Part shown: piece after piece, positions 18,953-28,353 of the stretch
Numbering within the stretch: position 1 is the first letter of the stretch
Layout: each line of letters starts with the position of its first letter
Source of the DNA: JBBDYG01 sp040901765
GTDB taxonomy: Bacteria; Planctomycetota; Planctomycetia; Pirellulales; Lacipirellulaceae
DNA: 64,000 nucleotides
Reading direction: 5' to 3'
NCBI GenBank assembly: GCA_040901765.1
Contig: JBBDYG010000071.1
Coordinates: 56,002-120,001, forward strand
Notes under the pieces: model-generated
The model's input: only the letters and a program-made list of their open reading frames with translations
Told to the model about the DNA's origin: nothing
Database searches by the model: none
Position numbers and translations under genes: made by a program

Positions 18953-19594
18953 ATGCTCGACATGATATTTCTGATCACGGCGGTCGGCGGCGGCACGATC
19001 ATGCTCGTGCAAGTCGCCCTCACGCTGTTGGGATTAGATGACGGCGACGGTCACGGCGATATCGGCGGGCACCACATCGACGGCGGCGATGGGGACGTGG
19101 ACGCGGGCGCTGCGCTCTCCCACGCCGACGCGGGAAGCCACCTGTTCGACGTGCTTTCCTTCCGCTCACTCGTCGGGGCGGCCACCTTCTTCGGGCTCGC
19201 AGGCAAGGCGGCGACCTCGGCCGGGATGTCCGACTTTGCTTCCGTGGGCACGGCAACGCTCGCCGGCGTGGCGGCCCTGTACGGCGTCTACTGGATCATG
19301 CGCCAAATCTATCGGTTACAAACCTCCGGTAACGAAGACATCCGCAACGCGCTCGGCAAACGAGCCCACGTGATTGTGGCCATTCCCGCCGCCCGCGCGG
19401 GCGCTGGCAAAGTCCACATCCGCATGCAAAACCGACTCATCGAGTATCGCGCCGTATCGGGCGACGCGGAATCCTTGCGATCGGGCACCGAAGTCGCCGT
19501 GCTAGACTGTATCGGCAGCGACACTCTGGAAGTGACCCGCGCGGCTGTCGAGCCAACCACGACTTCCGCAATCGCAGTACCAGCGCCCGTTTAG
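18953..19594 (+). CDS. NfeD-like membrane protein (YuaF type)
   Basis: The 213-residue protein starts at ATG 18953, with AAAGGAGG nine bases upstream. The first membrane helix (MIFLITAVGGGTIMLVQVALTLLG) is followed by an Asp/Gly/His-rich loop (about 25-55), two more helices (SLVGAATFFGLAGK, TLAGVAALYGVYWIM) and a C-terminal OB-like domain (GKRAHVIVAIPAARAGAGKVHI). NfeD/YuaF proteins partner with flotillin in membrane microdomains, and a flotillin gene follows. The acidic/His loop might bind metal, which is inference. Confidence 0.8.
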   Translation: MLDMIFLITAVGGGTIMLVQVALTLLGLDDGDGHGDIGGHHIDGGDGDVDAGAALSHADAGSHLFDVLSFRSLVGAATFFGLAGKAATSAGMSDFASVGTATLAGVAALYGVYWIMRQIYRLQTSGNEDIRNALGKRAHVIVAIPAARAGAGKVHIRMQNRLIEYRAVSGDAESLRSGTEVAVLDCIGSDTLEVTRAAVEPTTTSAIAVPAPV

Positions 19595-19665
19595 CTTTCG
19601 GATCGATCATCGCGGAAAGACCTAACCAATCAAAAACAGTCAAACTCAAAGCAAGCAATCATTTG

Positions 19666-19777
19666 CACCACGGAGGCACGGCGGACACGGAGTAGAAATA
19701 GGGCGATCGAATAGAAATGGCGCGCTGCCCCGCTTCCTATCGTAAATATTCTCCGTGTCCTCGGTGCCTCCGTGGTG
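19666..19777. repeat. CACCACGGAGGCACGG palindrome
   Basis: The left arm CACCACGGAGGCACGG onward (19666-19692) and the right arm ending GTGCCTCCGTGGTG (19751-19777) are close complements across a 58-base loop. The same family recurs at 28091-28204. It occupies the NfeD-flotillin spacer. Confidence 0.8.
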
Positions 19778-19817
19778 ATTCACAGTTCCACGTCGCATAA
19801 ACCAGGGGGATTCAGAA

Positions 19818-21470
19818 ATGCTCGTAACACCGTTACTCATCGGTCAATCGCCGCTCGATAACCTACCGGGAGGGGTATGGACGGTACTGATGATCGCCGC
19901 GGCGGTCTTGTTCCTAATTGTCATGCCGCTGCTATTCATCAAGTCGTGCATGCGGCGGTGCAGCAGCAACCAAGTGCTCGTTGTCTACGGTTTGACCGGC
20001 AAGGGACGAACGGCCAAAACAATTCACGGCGGGGCGACATTCGTCATCCCGCTATTGCAAGATTACCGCTACTTGCGGCTGGAGCCGATTCAGATCGAAA
20101 CTCCGCTGCGGGGCGCGCTCTCGGCCGAGAACATTCGCGTTAATGTTCCGAGTGTCTTCACGGTGGCAATTGGCACCTCGCCCGATGTGATGACTAATGC
20201 CGCGATTCGCCTTCTCGATCTTTCGACCGATCAAATTCGTAAGCAAGCGGAGGAAATTATCTTCGGTCAGTTGCGGCAAGTCATCGCCTCGATGCGGATC
20301 GAAGACATTAACCGTGACCGCGACACGTTCTTACAGCACATTCAAGAGTCACTGGAGCCGGAGCTAAAAAAGATCGGCCTGGTGCTGATCAACGTGAACA
20401 TCACCGACATTACCGACGAATCGGGCTACATCGACGCGATTGGTCAGAAGGCCGCTTCTCAAGCGATCCAGCAGGCCCGCGGCGACGTGGCCGATCAGGT
20501 GAAGCTTGGCGAAGTGCATGTGGCGGAGGCGGAGCGCGAAAAGGTAGTGTCTGTCGCCAATGCCACTAAGTCCCGCGAGATCGGAACGCGGGAGGCAGTC
20601 CGCGAGCAGGCCGTGCGGATCGCGGAGTTGGAAAAAGAGCAAACCATCGGCGAGCAGACGGCGATCTTTCAACGCGAAATGCAAGTAAAGGAAGCCGAGC
20701 AACTGAAGCGCGTGAGCATCGCCGAGGCCGACGCGCGGGCGGTGGATGGCGAAAACATCGCCGAAGCGAAGATCGCCCAATCGCAGGCGACGCTGCTGGA
20801 ACAACGAGCCGATGCGTACCAACGCGGTGAGACCCGTAAACGCGAAGCGGAGGCAGCGGTTATCGAATTTCAGAACCGGGCGATGGCTAAGGCGGCCCTC
20901 GCCGAAGCGGAGCGGATCGAAGCCGAGCAACGGGCGAAGCTCGAAGCCCCCGCCAAGGCCCAGAAGGCGCGAATCCTCGTCGATGCCGAGGCGGAAGCCG
21001 AGAAGCGGCGGATCGAAGCGCAAGGCGAGGCATCGGCGATCTTCGCCAAGCTCGAAGCCGAGGCCCGCGGCCACTACGAAATCCTCGCCAAGAAGGGCGA
21101 CGGACTCAAGCAGATCGTCGAGGCGTGCGGCGGCGCGCAGCAGGCATTCCAACTCATGATGCTCGAACACTTGGAGCACCTGGCCGACGCCAGTGCCAAG
21201 GCGATCTCGAACATCAAATTCGACAAGGTCGTGGTGTGGGAGAACGGCGGCAGGAACGGCCGTAGCTCGACCGCCGACTTCTTGCACAGCATGTCTGGCG
21301 CGCTACCGCCGATGCTGCAAGTAATGCGCGACATCGGCGGTGTCGAGATTCCCGAGAGCCTGGCGAAACTCGCCGGGCACGGCGACGGCAACGGCGACAT
21401 GAAGACTGAGACGGTCGAGCTGAAGCCAGAGAAGGTGCGGATTATCGACCCGGCGAAGAAGCAGAGCTAG
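19818..21470 (+). CDS. Flotillin-family (SPFH/band 7) protein
   Basis: The 550-residue membrane scaffold has an N-terminal transmembrane helix (GGVWTVLMIAAAVLFLIVMPLLFI), an SPFH domain (about 50-200, VLVVYGLTGKGRTAKTIHGGATFVIPLLQDYRYL), and a long Glu/Ala/Lys/Arg coiled coil (about 210-410) with EAEAEKRRIEAQGEA repeats. The C-terminal region (AISNIKFDKVVVWENGG) matches flotillins. It oligomerises on the inner membrane and organises lipid domains. An AGGGGG site precedes ATG 19818. It is probably co-transcribed with the NfeD-like gene, although the 223-base spacer holds a palindrome. Confidence 0.9.
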   Translation: MLVTPLLIGQSPLDNLPGGVWTVLMIAAAVLFLIVMPLLFIKSCMRRCSSNQVLVVYGLTGKGRTAKTIHGGATFVIPLLQDYRYLRLEPIQIETPLRGALSAENIRVNVPSVFTVAIGTSPDVMTNAAIRLLDLSTDQIRKQAEEIIFGQLRQVIASMRIEDINRDRDTFLQHIQESLEPELKKIGLVLINVNITDITDESGYIDAIGQKAASQAIQQARGDVADQVKLGEVHVAEAEREKVVSVANATKSREIGTREAVREQAVRIAELEKEQTIGEQTAIFQREMQVKEAEQLKRVSIAEADARAVDGENIAEAKIAQSQATLLEQRADAYQRGETRKREAEAAVIEFQNRAMAKAALAEAERIEAEQRAKLEAPAKAQKARILVDAEAEAEKRRIEAQGEASAIFAKLEAEARGHYEILAKKGDGLKQIVEACGGAQQAFQLMMLEHLEHLADASAKAISNIKFDKVVVWENGGRNGRSSTADFLHSMSGALPPMLQVMRDIGGVEIPESLAKLAGHGDGNGDMKTETVELKPEKVRIIDPAKKQS

Positions 21471-21475
21471 GTCCG

Positions 21476-21521
21476 TGTCGCACGTGGTGCGACGGCGTAA
21501 GCCGCGGCACCACGTGCCGCA
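21476..21521. repeat. GTCGCACGTGGTGCGAC palindrome, copy after flotillin
   Basis: TGTCGCACGTGGTGCGACGG at the left and GCGGCACCACGTGCCGCA at the right enclose GCGTAAGCC. It lies six bases after the flotillin stop and could act as a terminator. Same family as 11772-11818. Confidence 0.85.
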
Positions 21522-21684
21522 TGGCAACTCCGCCACATTTTCTCCGTCTCTTCGCGCGCCCTTCATCAATTTCTCACATTGCTCGAATAAGCTTCCCTGT
21601 CGTTTCTCGTTCTTGTGCGGGTTTGGTTTGAACCTGACGCAAGCTTTCAGCAGGAAGCACAATGCAAAGTGAGGAGGGTGACAC

Positions 21685-22716
21685 GTGGATATTCTCGCCG
21701 GAGGTGGGCAAAGACAGCAACGGAGTTGTGGCTTTACGCTGGTGGAATTGCTGGTTGTAATCGCGATCGTCGGCATCTTGATCGCGCTATTGCTCCCGGC
21801 AATTCAGGCGGCCCGAGAAGCGGCACGCCGTTCTCAATGCATGAACAACATGCGGCAAGTTGGAATTGCCATTCACAATCACGTCAGTGCGAGAAACACG
21901 CTGCCGTCCGGCGGCGAGGGCACCGATTGGAGAACAAACGCTACGGGGTTCGACGTCAATTCGACGTTTACGCAGTTGCTTCCCTATCTCGAAGAAGCGA
22001 CCGTAGCCGACCTGTACGATTATAAGTATCCCTATAACCACATCGACCGCCCCGACAACCAACAGGCCGCCAAAGCCAACATCGCCAGCTTCCGCTGTCC
22101 GTCGAATGCCATCGGGTTGCCCGATCCTGCCGGCTACGGCGGCGTCGATTACATGCCGACCGCATACACCGATATCCACCCCACGACCGGCGTACGCGAT
22201 CCCGCCACGTCGACTGCACGCAATTCGCGTGCTGACGGCGCACTCGCCCTCCTGCCGGTCAACATCGGTAAAGTCACCGACGGCACGAGCAAAACCATTG
22301 CCATCGCGGAAGACGCGGGCCGGAACTTCGAGACCGAGGAACCGTTTACTACATCCAGGTATCCCGACATCGCAGCGATCGCTCCCGACGCCAAGACCCC
22401 CAGCGGCAAACGTGCCATCAATCGTTGGGCCGAACCGGACACCGGCAACGGCGTCTCGGGTCCGCCCAACTCGCAATTGGGCGCGCTCAAGCCTGTGATT
22501 AACAATCACAATACGCCGGTCGGCGGACCGCCCGAGTGCCCGTGGAGAACGAACAATTGCGGCCCCAACGACGAGATATTCTCATTTCACCCGGGTGGGG
22601 CCATTGCATGCTTTGCGGACGGCAGCGCGCACTTCCTTGAAGAGTCGATCGAACCGCAGGTCATGCGGACGCTCGTCACTCGATCCGAGGGCGACGTGAA
22701 CCAATGGGCGCCCTGA
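21685..22716 (+). CDS. DUF1559 protein with type IV pilin-like N-terminus
   Basis: This 343-residue planctomycete-type protein has the prepilin motif [23 protein letters not shown] (cleavage after Gly16, then methylated Phe) and the [11 protein letters not shown] linker. The C-terminal H-x9-DG motif is [13 protein letters not shown]. Such proteins are presumed to be processed by prepilin peptidase and displayed or secreted; their function is unknown. The start is GTG 21685 with GAGGAGGGT upstream. A related gene lies at 26220. Confidence 0.9.
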   Translation: MDILAGGGQRQQRSCGFTLVELLVVIAIVGILIALLLPAIQAAREAARRSQCMNNMRQVGIAIHNHVSARNTLPSGGEGTDWRTNATGFDVNSTFTQLLPYLEEATVADLYDYKYPYNHIDRPDNQQAAKANIASFRCPSNAIGLPDPAGYGGVDYMPTAYTDIHPTTGVRDPATSTARNSRADGALALLPVNIGKVTDGTSKTIAIAEDAGRNFETEEPFTTSRYPDIAAIAPDAKTPSGKRAINRWAEPDTGNGVSGPPNSQLGALKPVINNHNTPVGGPPECPWRTNNCGPNDEIFSFHPGGAIACFADGSAHFLEESIEPQVMRTLVTRSEGDVNQWAP

Positions 22717-22736
22717 TCTGCTGGCGCATCGACCCA

Positions 22737-22782
22737 TGCCGCACGTGGTGCCGCGGATTAAACCGTCGCACCACTTGCGACA
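22737..22782. repeat. GTCGCACGTGGTGCGAC palindrome, copy after DUF1559
   Basis: The left arm TGCCGCACGTGGTGCCGCGG and right arm GTCGCACCACTTGCGACA flank ATTAAACC. It lies 20 bases after the DUF1559 stop. Same family as 11772-11818, in slightly diverged form. Confidence 0.8.
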
Positions 22783-22857
22783 TGGCTAGTTGCACCAAGA
22801 CTCCTATGCTAAAGTTTCGCCTGGCTCGATCAACACCGTTGGTCCGCGAGGCGAAGC

Positions 22858-24024
22858 ATGGGCACCCGAACCTGGAACCTGAGCGACCTTCCGCGCGCCG
22901 ACGGCGCGTCTGCCTTTCATTTGCGCGGCAACCAGCTTCCCACGGCAGCCCAGGACTGCCAGGTATTTGCGCGGCGGCTCCATGGCGGTCGTAGCGAAGG
23001 GGTCGATGTTGTTGAACTCGACAACGGCAAGCTCGAGATCACCGTCTTGCCGACGCGCGGCATGGGGATCTGGAAGGCGTTTTCGAGCGACGGCCGCACG
23101 CTCGGCTGGCATTCGCCGATCCGCGGGCCTGTGCATCCGAGCTTCGTGCCGCTGGCCGAGCCGAGTGGCCTGGGCTGGCTCGATGGTTTCGACGAACTGT
23201 TCTGCCGCTGCGGTCTTTCGAGCAACGGTGAACCGGAGTTCGACGATCGCGGCAGACTGCGCTACGGTTTGCATGGCCGCATCGCCAATCTGCCGGCCCA
23301 TCAAGTCGAACTGCTGGTTGATGACGCCACCGGCGTGATGACGCTGCGTGGGGTGGTGGACGAAGCGCGGTTTCACTTTCAGAAATTGCGACTCACGTCG
23401 AGCGTGACCGTCGAACCGGGTGTGATGGGCTGGCGGTGGCGGGACCGCGTCGAAAATTTCGGCGGCACGCCGGCGGTGATGCAGATGCTTTACCACTTCA
23501 ACATCGGGCCACCCTTGCTCGCGGAGGGCGCTCGGCTGCACGCGCCCGTGGCAATCGTCGCGCCGCGAAACGCCGTGGCTGCAAAGTATATGAACGCCTG
23601 GCAGTCGATGCCCGTGTCGCAGGCCGGATCGGAGGAGCAGGTGTTGTATTTCGAGTTGCATGGCGACGACCACGGCGATACTGAAGTAATGCTCGCGCAC
23701 CCCGGTGGGGCGGAAGGTGTCGCTATTAGATTCAACAAACGGGCGCTGCCGTGCTTCGCACAATGGCGTAACTCGGCGTCAGAGGCGGACGGCTATGTCA
23801 GCGGGTTGGAGCCGGCCACCAATTTTCCGAACACGCATAGTTTCGAGCGCAGCCACGGCCGCGTCGTGGAGCTCGCGCCGGGCCAAGCGTGGGAGGCAAG
23901 CGTGGAGGTCCAGTGGATGACATCCGCCGCCGAAGTAGACGCCGCACAAGAACGCATCGCCGCACTCGCCGACGGTCGGCCGACCGAGGTGCTCACCGCG
24001 CCGCGCCGCGGATGGTCGCCGTAG
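22858..24024 (+). CDS. DUF4432 aldose 1-epimerase-like protein
   Basis: The 388-residue protein has a galactose mutarotase-like beta-sandwich. Typical segments are TVLPTRGMGIWKA, GWHSPIRGPVHP, WLDGFDELFCRCGL, LHGRIANLPAH and QMLYHFNIGPPLLAEGARLHAP, which carry the His and Glu residues expected of the sugar-binding cleft. It is probably cytoplasmic, as no signal peptide is seen. The substrate is unknown; it may epimerise or isomerise a modified sugar. The next gene, a D-aminoacylase, is separated by a 128-base gap with the GTAGGTCAGG repeat. Confidence 0.8.
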   Translation: MGTRTWNLSDLPRADGASAFHLRGNQLPTAAQDCQVFARRLHGGRSEGVDVVELDNGKLEITVLPTRGMGIWKAFSSDGRTLGWHSPIRGPVHPSFVPLAEPSGLGWLDGFDELFCRCGLSSNGEPEFDDRGRLRYGLHGRIANLPAHQVELLVDDATGVMTLRGVVDEARFHFQKLRLTSSVTVEPGVMGWRWRDRVENFGGTPAVMQMLYHFNIGPPLLAEGARLHAPVAIVAPRNAVAAKYMNAWQSMPVSQAGSEEQVLYFELHGDDHGDTEVMLAHPGGAEGVAIRFNKRALPCFAQWRNSASEADGYVSGLEPATNFPNTHSFERSHGRVVELAPGQAWEASVEVQWMTSAAEVDAAQERIAALADGRPTEVLTAPRRGWSP

Positions 24025-24041
24025 GTCAGGCTGTGCCTGAC
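24021..24041. repeat. GTAGGTCAGG hairpin
   Basis: GGTCAGGC and GCCTGAC pair across a short loop at the DUF4432 stop. The same leading GTAGGTCAG occurs in the aspS leader (15021-15044), suggesting a small repeat family. Confidence 0.5.
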
Positions 24042-24152
24042 GAACACCGGAGCCGATGCCAGTTGAAGGGCCGGCAGGCTGAAAAACTTGAGCTACGCTA
24101 CAATGAAGATCCCCGTCGCAGGCGTTTCCTTCTTGTAGCCGAGGCCGTATCG

Positions 24153-25745
24153 ATGCGTTGCTTAATCCGCGGTATGTTTCTTTTGTGTCTTGCTTGCGCC
24201 ATCTGCGGAGCGGTCTGCGCCGCGGAACCGGTGGATGCCGACATCGTGCTGCGTGGCGGGTCGATCATCGACGGCAGCGGATCGCCTGCCAAACTTGGCG
24301 ACGTGGCGATCAAAGGCGACCGAATCGTTGCCGTCGGCGAATTTGCAGCCGGCAACATCGGTCGCGAAATCGACTGCACGGGGCTGATCGTCGCGCCGGG
24401 ATTCATCGACCTGCACAATCATAGCGACGATTCGGTGGTCCAGGAGAAGACCCGGCCGGTCGCCAATTACATCACGCAGGGCTGCACGACAATCGTCACG
24501 GGCAATTGCGGCGGCGGGGCGGAGGATGTGGCGAAGTTCCTGGACACGATTGATAAGCACGGTGCCGGAACCAACGTAGCCCATCTCATTCCGCACGGCG
24601 CACTACGGGCCGGTGTGCTGGGCCAAGTGCGGGTAAAGCCTAACGACGAACAGCTCGCCAAAATGCGCGACCGTGTCGCGGAGGGCATGAATGCCGGCGC
24701 GTGGGGGATGTCGACCGGTTTGATCTACGTGCCCGGCGCGTATGCCGACACTGACGAGTTGGTGGCGCTATCGGAAGTGGTCGCCGAGCATGGCGGCATT
24801 TATGCAAGTCACATTCGCGACGAAGGGAGCGACCTGTTGGGAGCGATCGACGAGGCGCTCGAGATCGGCCGCCGGGCGAAGGTGCCGGTGCATGTGTCGC
24901 ACTTCAAGGTGGTGGGCAAACCCTATTGGGGCACCGTGCGACCGGCTGCGAAGCTTCTGGAAGCGGCCCGCGCTGAAGGGATGCGGGTGACGGCGGACCA
25001 GTATCCGTACATCGCCACCTCGACGTCGCTCAGCGCGATGGTGCTGCCCGATTGGGCGCGCGAAGGGGGCAAGGAAGCGACCGCCAAGCGCGTTCAAGAT
25101 GAAGTGCAGTTGGCGAGGATCCGCCCCGAATTGGAAAAGGCGCTCGAAGAAAAACCCGACATCCGGCCAGTCACTTACAAACCCAAGCCCGAGTACGCGG
25201 GCCGATCGCTCCGCGAAATCGCCGAGAGCGAGAAGCGGCCGGTTATTGACTTGGTGCTCGAGATTCTGGTGAACGGCGATGCCCAGGCGGTGAACTTTGG
25301 CCTCGCCGAAGAAGACGTGCGGTTCGTGATGCAATTGCCGTGGGTGGCGACCGCTTCGGATGGCTCTTCAAAGCTTCCTAGCGCCGATAAGGTTCACCCG
25401 CGCAGCTTTGGCACCTTCTCGCGGAAGCTCGGCAAGTACGCGATTCGCGAGCATGTCCTGCCCCTCGAACAGGCGATCCGCAGCTCCAGCGGTCTGCCCG
25501 CCGATATTCTCGGGCTGCCCGAACGCGGCTATTTGCGGCCGGGGCATTTTGCCGACATCGTTGCCTTCGACCCGGCGGAATTCATCGACCGAGCGACGTT
25601 CGACGAGCCAGACCTCTATTCGTCGGGACTGACCTGGGCGCTGGTGAACGGCGAAATGGCCGTGGAACAGGGTCGCCCGACCGAAGCGCTTGCTGGTCGC
25701 ACCTTGCGACATGCCGCCGCTCTCGCCGAAAAGCCGGAACGGTAG
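24153..25745 (+). CDS. Secreted D-aminoacylase / N-acyl-D-amino acid deacylase family amidohydrolase
   Basis: The 530-residue amidohydrolase-superfamily protein has a signal peptide (MRCLIRGMFLLCLACAICGAVCAAEP). Its N-terminal strand IVLRGGSIIDGSGSP is followed by the metal motif GFIDLHNHSD (H-x-H), GNCGGG, HIRDEGSD and VPVHVSHFKVVG. WVATASDGSSKLP supplies the late Asp, and the C-terminal sandwich has GYLRPGHFADIVAFD. Such enzymes hydrolyse N-acyl-D-amino acids using one or two zinc ions; the natural substrate is uncertain. The start is ATG 24153 because the signal peptide begins there; the long open frame upstream overlaps the DUF4432 gene. Confidence 0.85.
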   Translation: MRCLIRGMFLLCLACAICGAVCAAEPVDADIVLRGGSIIDGSGSPAKLGDVAIKGDRIVAVGEFAAGNIGREIDCTGLIVAPGFIDLHNHSDDSVVQEKTRPVANYITQGCTTIVTGNCGGGAEDVAKFLDTIDKHGAGTNVAHLIPHGALRAGVLGQVRVKPNDEQLAKMRDRVAEGMNAGAWGMSTGLIYVPGAYADTDELVALSEVVAEHGGIYASHIRDEGSDLLGAIDEALEIGRRAKVPVHVSHFKVVGKPYWGTVRPAAKLLEAARAEGMRVTADQYPYIATSTSLSAMVLPDWAREGGKEATAKRVQDEVQLARIRPELEKALEEKPDIRPVTYKPKPEYAGRSLREIAESEKRPVIDLVLEILVNGDAQAVNFGLAEEDVRFVMQLPWVATASDGSSKLPSADKVHPRSFGTFSRKLGKYAIREHVLPLEQAIRSSSGLPADILGLPERGYLRPGHFADIVAFDPAEFIDRATFDEPDLYSSGLTWALVNGEMAVEQGRPTEALAGRTLRHAAALAEKPER

Positions 25746-26219
25746 GCTTTTCGCGTTATGGCGATGCGGTTTTCCGCGGTTGTGCCACTTTGCCACGCTG
25801 CGCGCACATGTAGCTGGCAAACAGAAGCCTCCTCTCGCATTTGCGCAGTGCGAAGGCACGCATTCCTCATCAGGGGGCGGAAAACTTATGATCGCGCTGC
25901 TCGTCGGGTGAGTTTCCGCGGATGACGTGGATCAGCATTGCCACGTGTCGGCGCAAAACCTGTGTTTTTGTAGAGGATTGCCACAATGCCACTTCCAGCG
26001 GGGGAGGCCAAGCTGGTGGCAACGCTGACCAGGGAGGATCGCGGCAGGCCGCAAGCGGCAGAATTATCCGGGGGACTCTATCCCCTAGGCAGCGACTTTT
26101 GGAGCCTTTGAGAACGATTCTCAAAAACCCCCCTGGAGCCCGCTTGACGCGGATAAGAGCATCATGCACAATCTCCGTGAGTTGATACTGAGTCTCGATA
26201 ACAACACATGGAGTTACCC
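25746..26219. other. 474-base spacer before the second DUF1559 gene
   Basis: No supported gene. Visible features are a GGGGGACTCTATCCCC hairpin near 26071-26086 and the 19-bp palindrome at 26106-26124. The ribosome site GGAG (26210-26213) lies before ATG 26220. The promoter is presumably here but could not be assigned. Confidence 0.5.
26106..26124. promoter_or_regulatory. Fur-box-like palindrome upstream of DUF1559
   Basis: TTTGAGAACGATTCTCAAA is an inverted repeat with 8-bp perfect arms. Its core TGAGAACGATTCTCA resembles the 7-1-7 Fur-box pattern (TGATAAT-N-ATTATCA). It lies about 95 bases before ATG 26220. Fur control is inferred from pattern only. Confidence 0.35.
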
Positions 26220-27227
26220 ATGCAGCCCCTTGCCTCCGCCAAACGTGCATTTACTCTGGTCGAACTCTTGGTCGTCATCGCCATCATTGGAATCTTGATT
26301 GCCCTGCTACTGCCAGCAGTTCAAGCCGCCCGCGAGGCAGCCCGCCGCTCCTCGTGCCAGAACCAGGTCAAGCAGATCGCGCTGGGCTTCCACAATTTCG
26401 AATCGTCGCATCGCGAGCTTCCGCCGGCGATGATTTACCACGGCACTGCGGCGACGCTGGCAAAATGGTCGCCCATGGCCCGCGTGCTTCCCTATTTGGA
26501 GGAGGCCAATTTCGAGAAGGAGATCGACTACACCAGCCAATACGAACTGGTGCATTACGGCAACGGGCTAATCGGCGCCTACCGCGTCGCGACGTACCTG
26601 TGCCCCTCGGAAGAACGCGACGAAGTGCGACTAGCGGCCGATGGCACGCCCGAGCATTATCCGATCAACTACGGCGTCAACCGCGGCGTGTGGCGGACGT
26701 TCGACCCCACCAAGCAGCTTCCGGACGAAGGGGCATTTCAAGTGAACGTCGGCACGAAGTTTCGCAACTTCACCGATGGCATGACGAGCACGCTGATGCT
26801 CGCCGAGGTGAAGGGCTGGACGCCCTATTTCCGCGATCAGGCAATCACCCAAGCCACACCGCCCACAACGGTGGCTGAAGTTTGTGGTTTAGGTGGTTCT
26901 TTCAAAAAAGACTCCGGTCACACCGAGTGGGTCGATGGCCGTGTCCACCAAACGGGCTTTACTGCCCTGTTTCCGCCGAACTCGCGCGTCGAATGCGTGC
27001 AGGGCGGCGTGCCGTACGATGCCGATTGGACCAGCTCCCGCGAAGGGGTCAGCCCGACCGAGAAGACGTTCTCGGCGGTGACCGCCCGCAGCTACCATTC
27101 GGGCAACGTGGTGAATGCCGCCATGATGGACGCCTCCGTCCAGACCGTGAACGGCGACATCGACCCCCTGGTTTGGCGAGCACTCGCCACCCGCGCCAGC
27201 GGCGAAGTTGCTGAGCTGACCAACTAG
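26220..27227 (+). CDS. DUF1559 protein with type IV pilin-like N-terminus (second copy)
   Basis: The 335-residue protein starts at ATG 26220, preceded by GGAG at 26210-26213; an in-frame ATG at 26208 lacks such a site. The N-terminus [23 protein letters not shown] is nearly identical to the gene at 21685, with [14 protein letters not shown] after it. The C-terminus has [18 protein letters not shown] where the usual H-x9-DG occurs, so the Gly is replaced by Ala (DAS). [13 protein letters not shown] closes the protein in the usual way. Presumed surface or secreted; function unknown. Confidence 0.9.
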   Translation: MQPLASAKRAFTLVELLVVIAIIGILIALLLPAVQAAREAARRSSCQNQVKQIALGFHNFESSHRELPPAMIYHGTAATLAKWSPMARVLPYLEEANFEKEIDYTSQYELVHYGNGLIGAYRVATYLCPSEERDEVRLAADGTPEHYPINYGVNRGVWRTFDPTKQLPDEGAFQVNVGTKFRNFTDGMTSTLMLAEVKGWTPYFRDQAITQATPPTTVAEVCGLGGSFKKDSGHTEWVDGRVHQTGFTALFPPNSRVECVQGGVPYDADWTSSREGVSPTEKTFSAVTARSYHSGNVVNAAMMDASVQTVNGDIDPLVWRALATRASGEVAELTN

Positions 27228-27332
27228 CAATTTTGCCGAGCCGCAGAGCTTCTGGATTCCCCGCCCGGCGGCCAGAGGCTGCCGTTACTGGCAAAATCAG
27301 AACCTCTCTTGGCCGACGGGGTTAAACGCGTG

Positions 27333-27387
27333 GCGGAACGCGCTTTGCATAGCGCTCCGCCCCCGTCACCCCCAGGGAGGCGTTCCG
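27333..27387 (+). promoter_or_regulatory. Mutually exclusive stems in the dioxygenase leader
   Basis: Stem A pairs GCGGA..GCGCT (27333-27344) with AGCGCTCCGC (27351-27360). Alternatively CGGAACGC (27334-27341) is an exact 8-bp complement of GCGTTCCG (27380-27387), which covers the end of the Shine-Dalgarno region and the first base of the GTG start. The two pairings exclude each other. This could be a translational switch or a chance product of a palindromic repeat. Confidence 0.3.
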
Positions 27388-28052
27388 TGCATAAGTTTGT
27401 TTCGGCTAATGATCGGCGCTGGTTCCTGCGCAAGATCGCGTTTGGCGCGGCGGCGTTTTCTACCACGGGCCTGCTGGCCGAAGAGCTTCAGCGGACTCCC
27501 GCCCAGACCGAGGGGCCGTTCTACCCGAACAACTTGCCGCTCGATACGGACAACGATCTGTTGATCGTCAACGACGGCCTGACTCCTGCCGTCGGGGACG
27601 TCACCCACCTCACCGGCCGCATCCTAAGTGCCGCTGGCGAGCCGGTTCGCAATGCCGTTGTAGAAATCTGGCAGTGCGACAGCAATGGCGTCTACCTGCA
27701 CACGCAAGGTGGACCGCGCGACCGGCTCGACGCAAACTTTCAAGGCTTCGGCCGGTTCCTCACCGGTTCGGACGGCAACTACTATTTCCGCACGATCAAG
27801 CCCGTGCCCTATGGACCGCGCACGCCGCACATCCATTTCGCCGTATATCAGGGCGGCAAGCGCGCGCTCACGACCCAGTGCTACATCCGCGGCGAGAAAC
27901 AAAACGAACGCGACGGCGTGCTGCGAAGCATGCGCGACCCCCAAGCGGCCGATCTGTTGATGGTCGATTTCAATCCGCTACCCGAATCAAACATCGGCGA
28001 GTTGACGGCCAACTTTGAAATCGTCCTGGGGACGACTCCCGAGCAGAGTTAG
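27387..28052 (+). CDS. Tat-exported intradiol ring-cleavage dioxygenase-like protein
   Basis: The 221-residue protein starts at GTG 27387, with AGGGAGG six bases upstream. The N-terminus NDRRWFLRKIAFGAAAF is a twin-arginine signal. The intradiol dioxygenase fold (catechol/protocatechuate type) has the four iron ligands in order: Tyr103 (SNGVYLH), Tyr142 (VPYGP), His148 and His150 (TPHIHF). This family cleaves catechols between the hydroxyls using Fe(III). Export with a Tat signal suggests folding with iron in the cytoplasm before export. No other aromatic-degradation genes surround it except a dienelactone hydrolase-like gene at 29.5 kb, itself secreted. Confidence 0.85.
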   Translation: MHKFVSANDRRWFLRKIAFGAAAFSTTGLLAEELQRTPAQTEGPFYPNNLPLDTDNDLLIVNDGLTPAVGDVTHLTGRILSAAGEPVRNAVVEIWQCDSNGVYLHTQGGPRDRLDANFQGFGRFLTGSDGNYYFRTIKPVPYGPRTPHIHFAVYQGGKRALTTQCYIRGEKQNERDGVLRSMRDPQAADLLMVDFNPLPESNIGELTANFEIVLGTTPEQS

Positions 28053-28266
28053 AAACCGCTAATGGACGCTAAAGTGAAGCGGCGTTAATTCACCACGGTG
28101 ACACGGAGAACGCAGAGGAAGGCATGATGCAAATCTGGTCTCTGGCACCTCCTACTATTTGGTCAATTCATTTCATTCTCCGTGTTCCCCGTGCCGCCGT
28201 GGTGATATTTGATTGTTTTTCTGTGTGAATGGTGGATTAGCGCGAATTAGCGTCCATTAGCGGTTT
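28053..28266. repeat. Nested composite palindrome (TTAGCG family around CACCACGG family)
   Basis: The outer arms AAACCGCTAATGGACGCTAA (28053-28072) and TTAGCGTCCATTAGCGGTTT (28247-28266) are a perfect 20-bp inverted repeat. Inside lies a second palindrome: CACCACGGTGACACGGAG (from 28091) against CTCCGTG...CCGTGGTG (28178-28204), the family seen at 19666-19777. The 301-base spacer between the dioxygenase and the next gene is mostly this structure. Confidence 0.85.
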
Positions 28267-28353
28267 ACAAATTTTCGTTGCGTAGTGAAGTCCTCGTAAC
28301 CTTGTCGGCGCGAGATGTTTGGCTTTTCGATCCTTTAGACGGAGTAACTGACA

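Noticed and set aside
20364..21287. 307-codon minus-strand frame
   Set aside because: It is antisense to the flotillin coiled coil, with Leu/Arg-rich composition produced by Glu/Ala codons read backwards.
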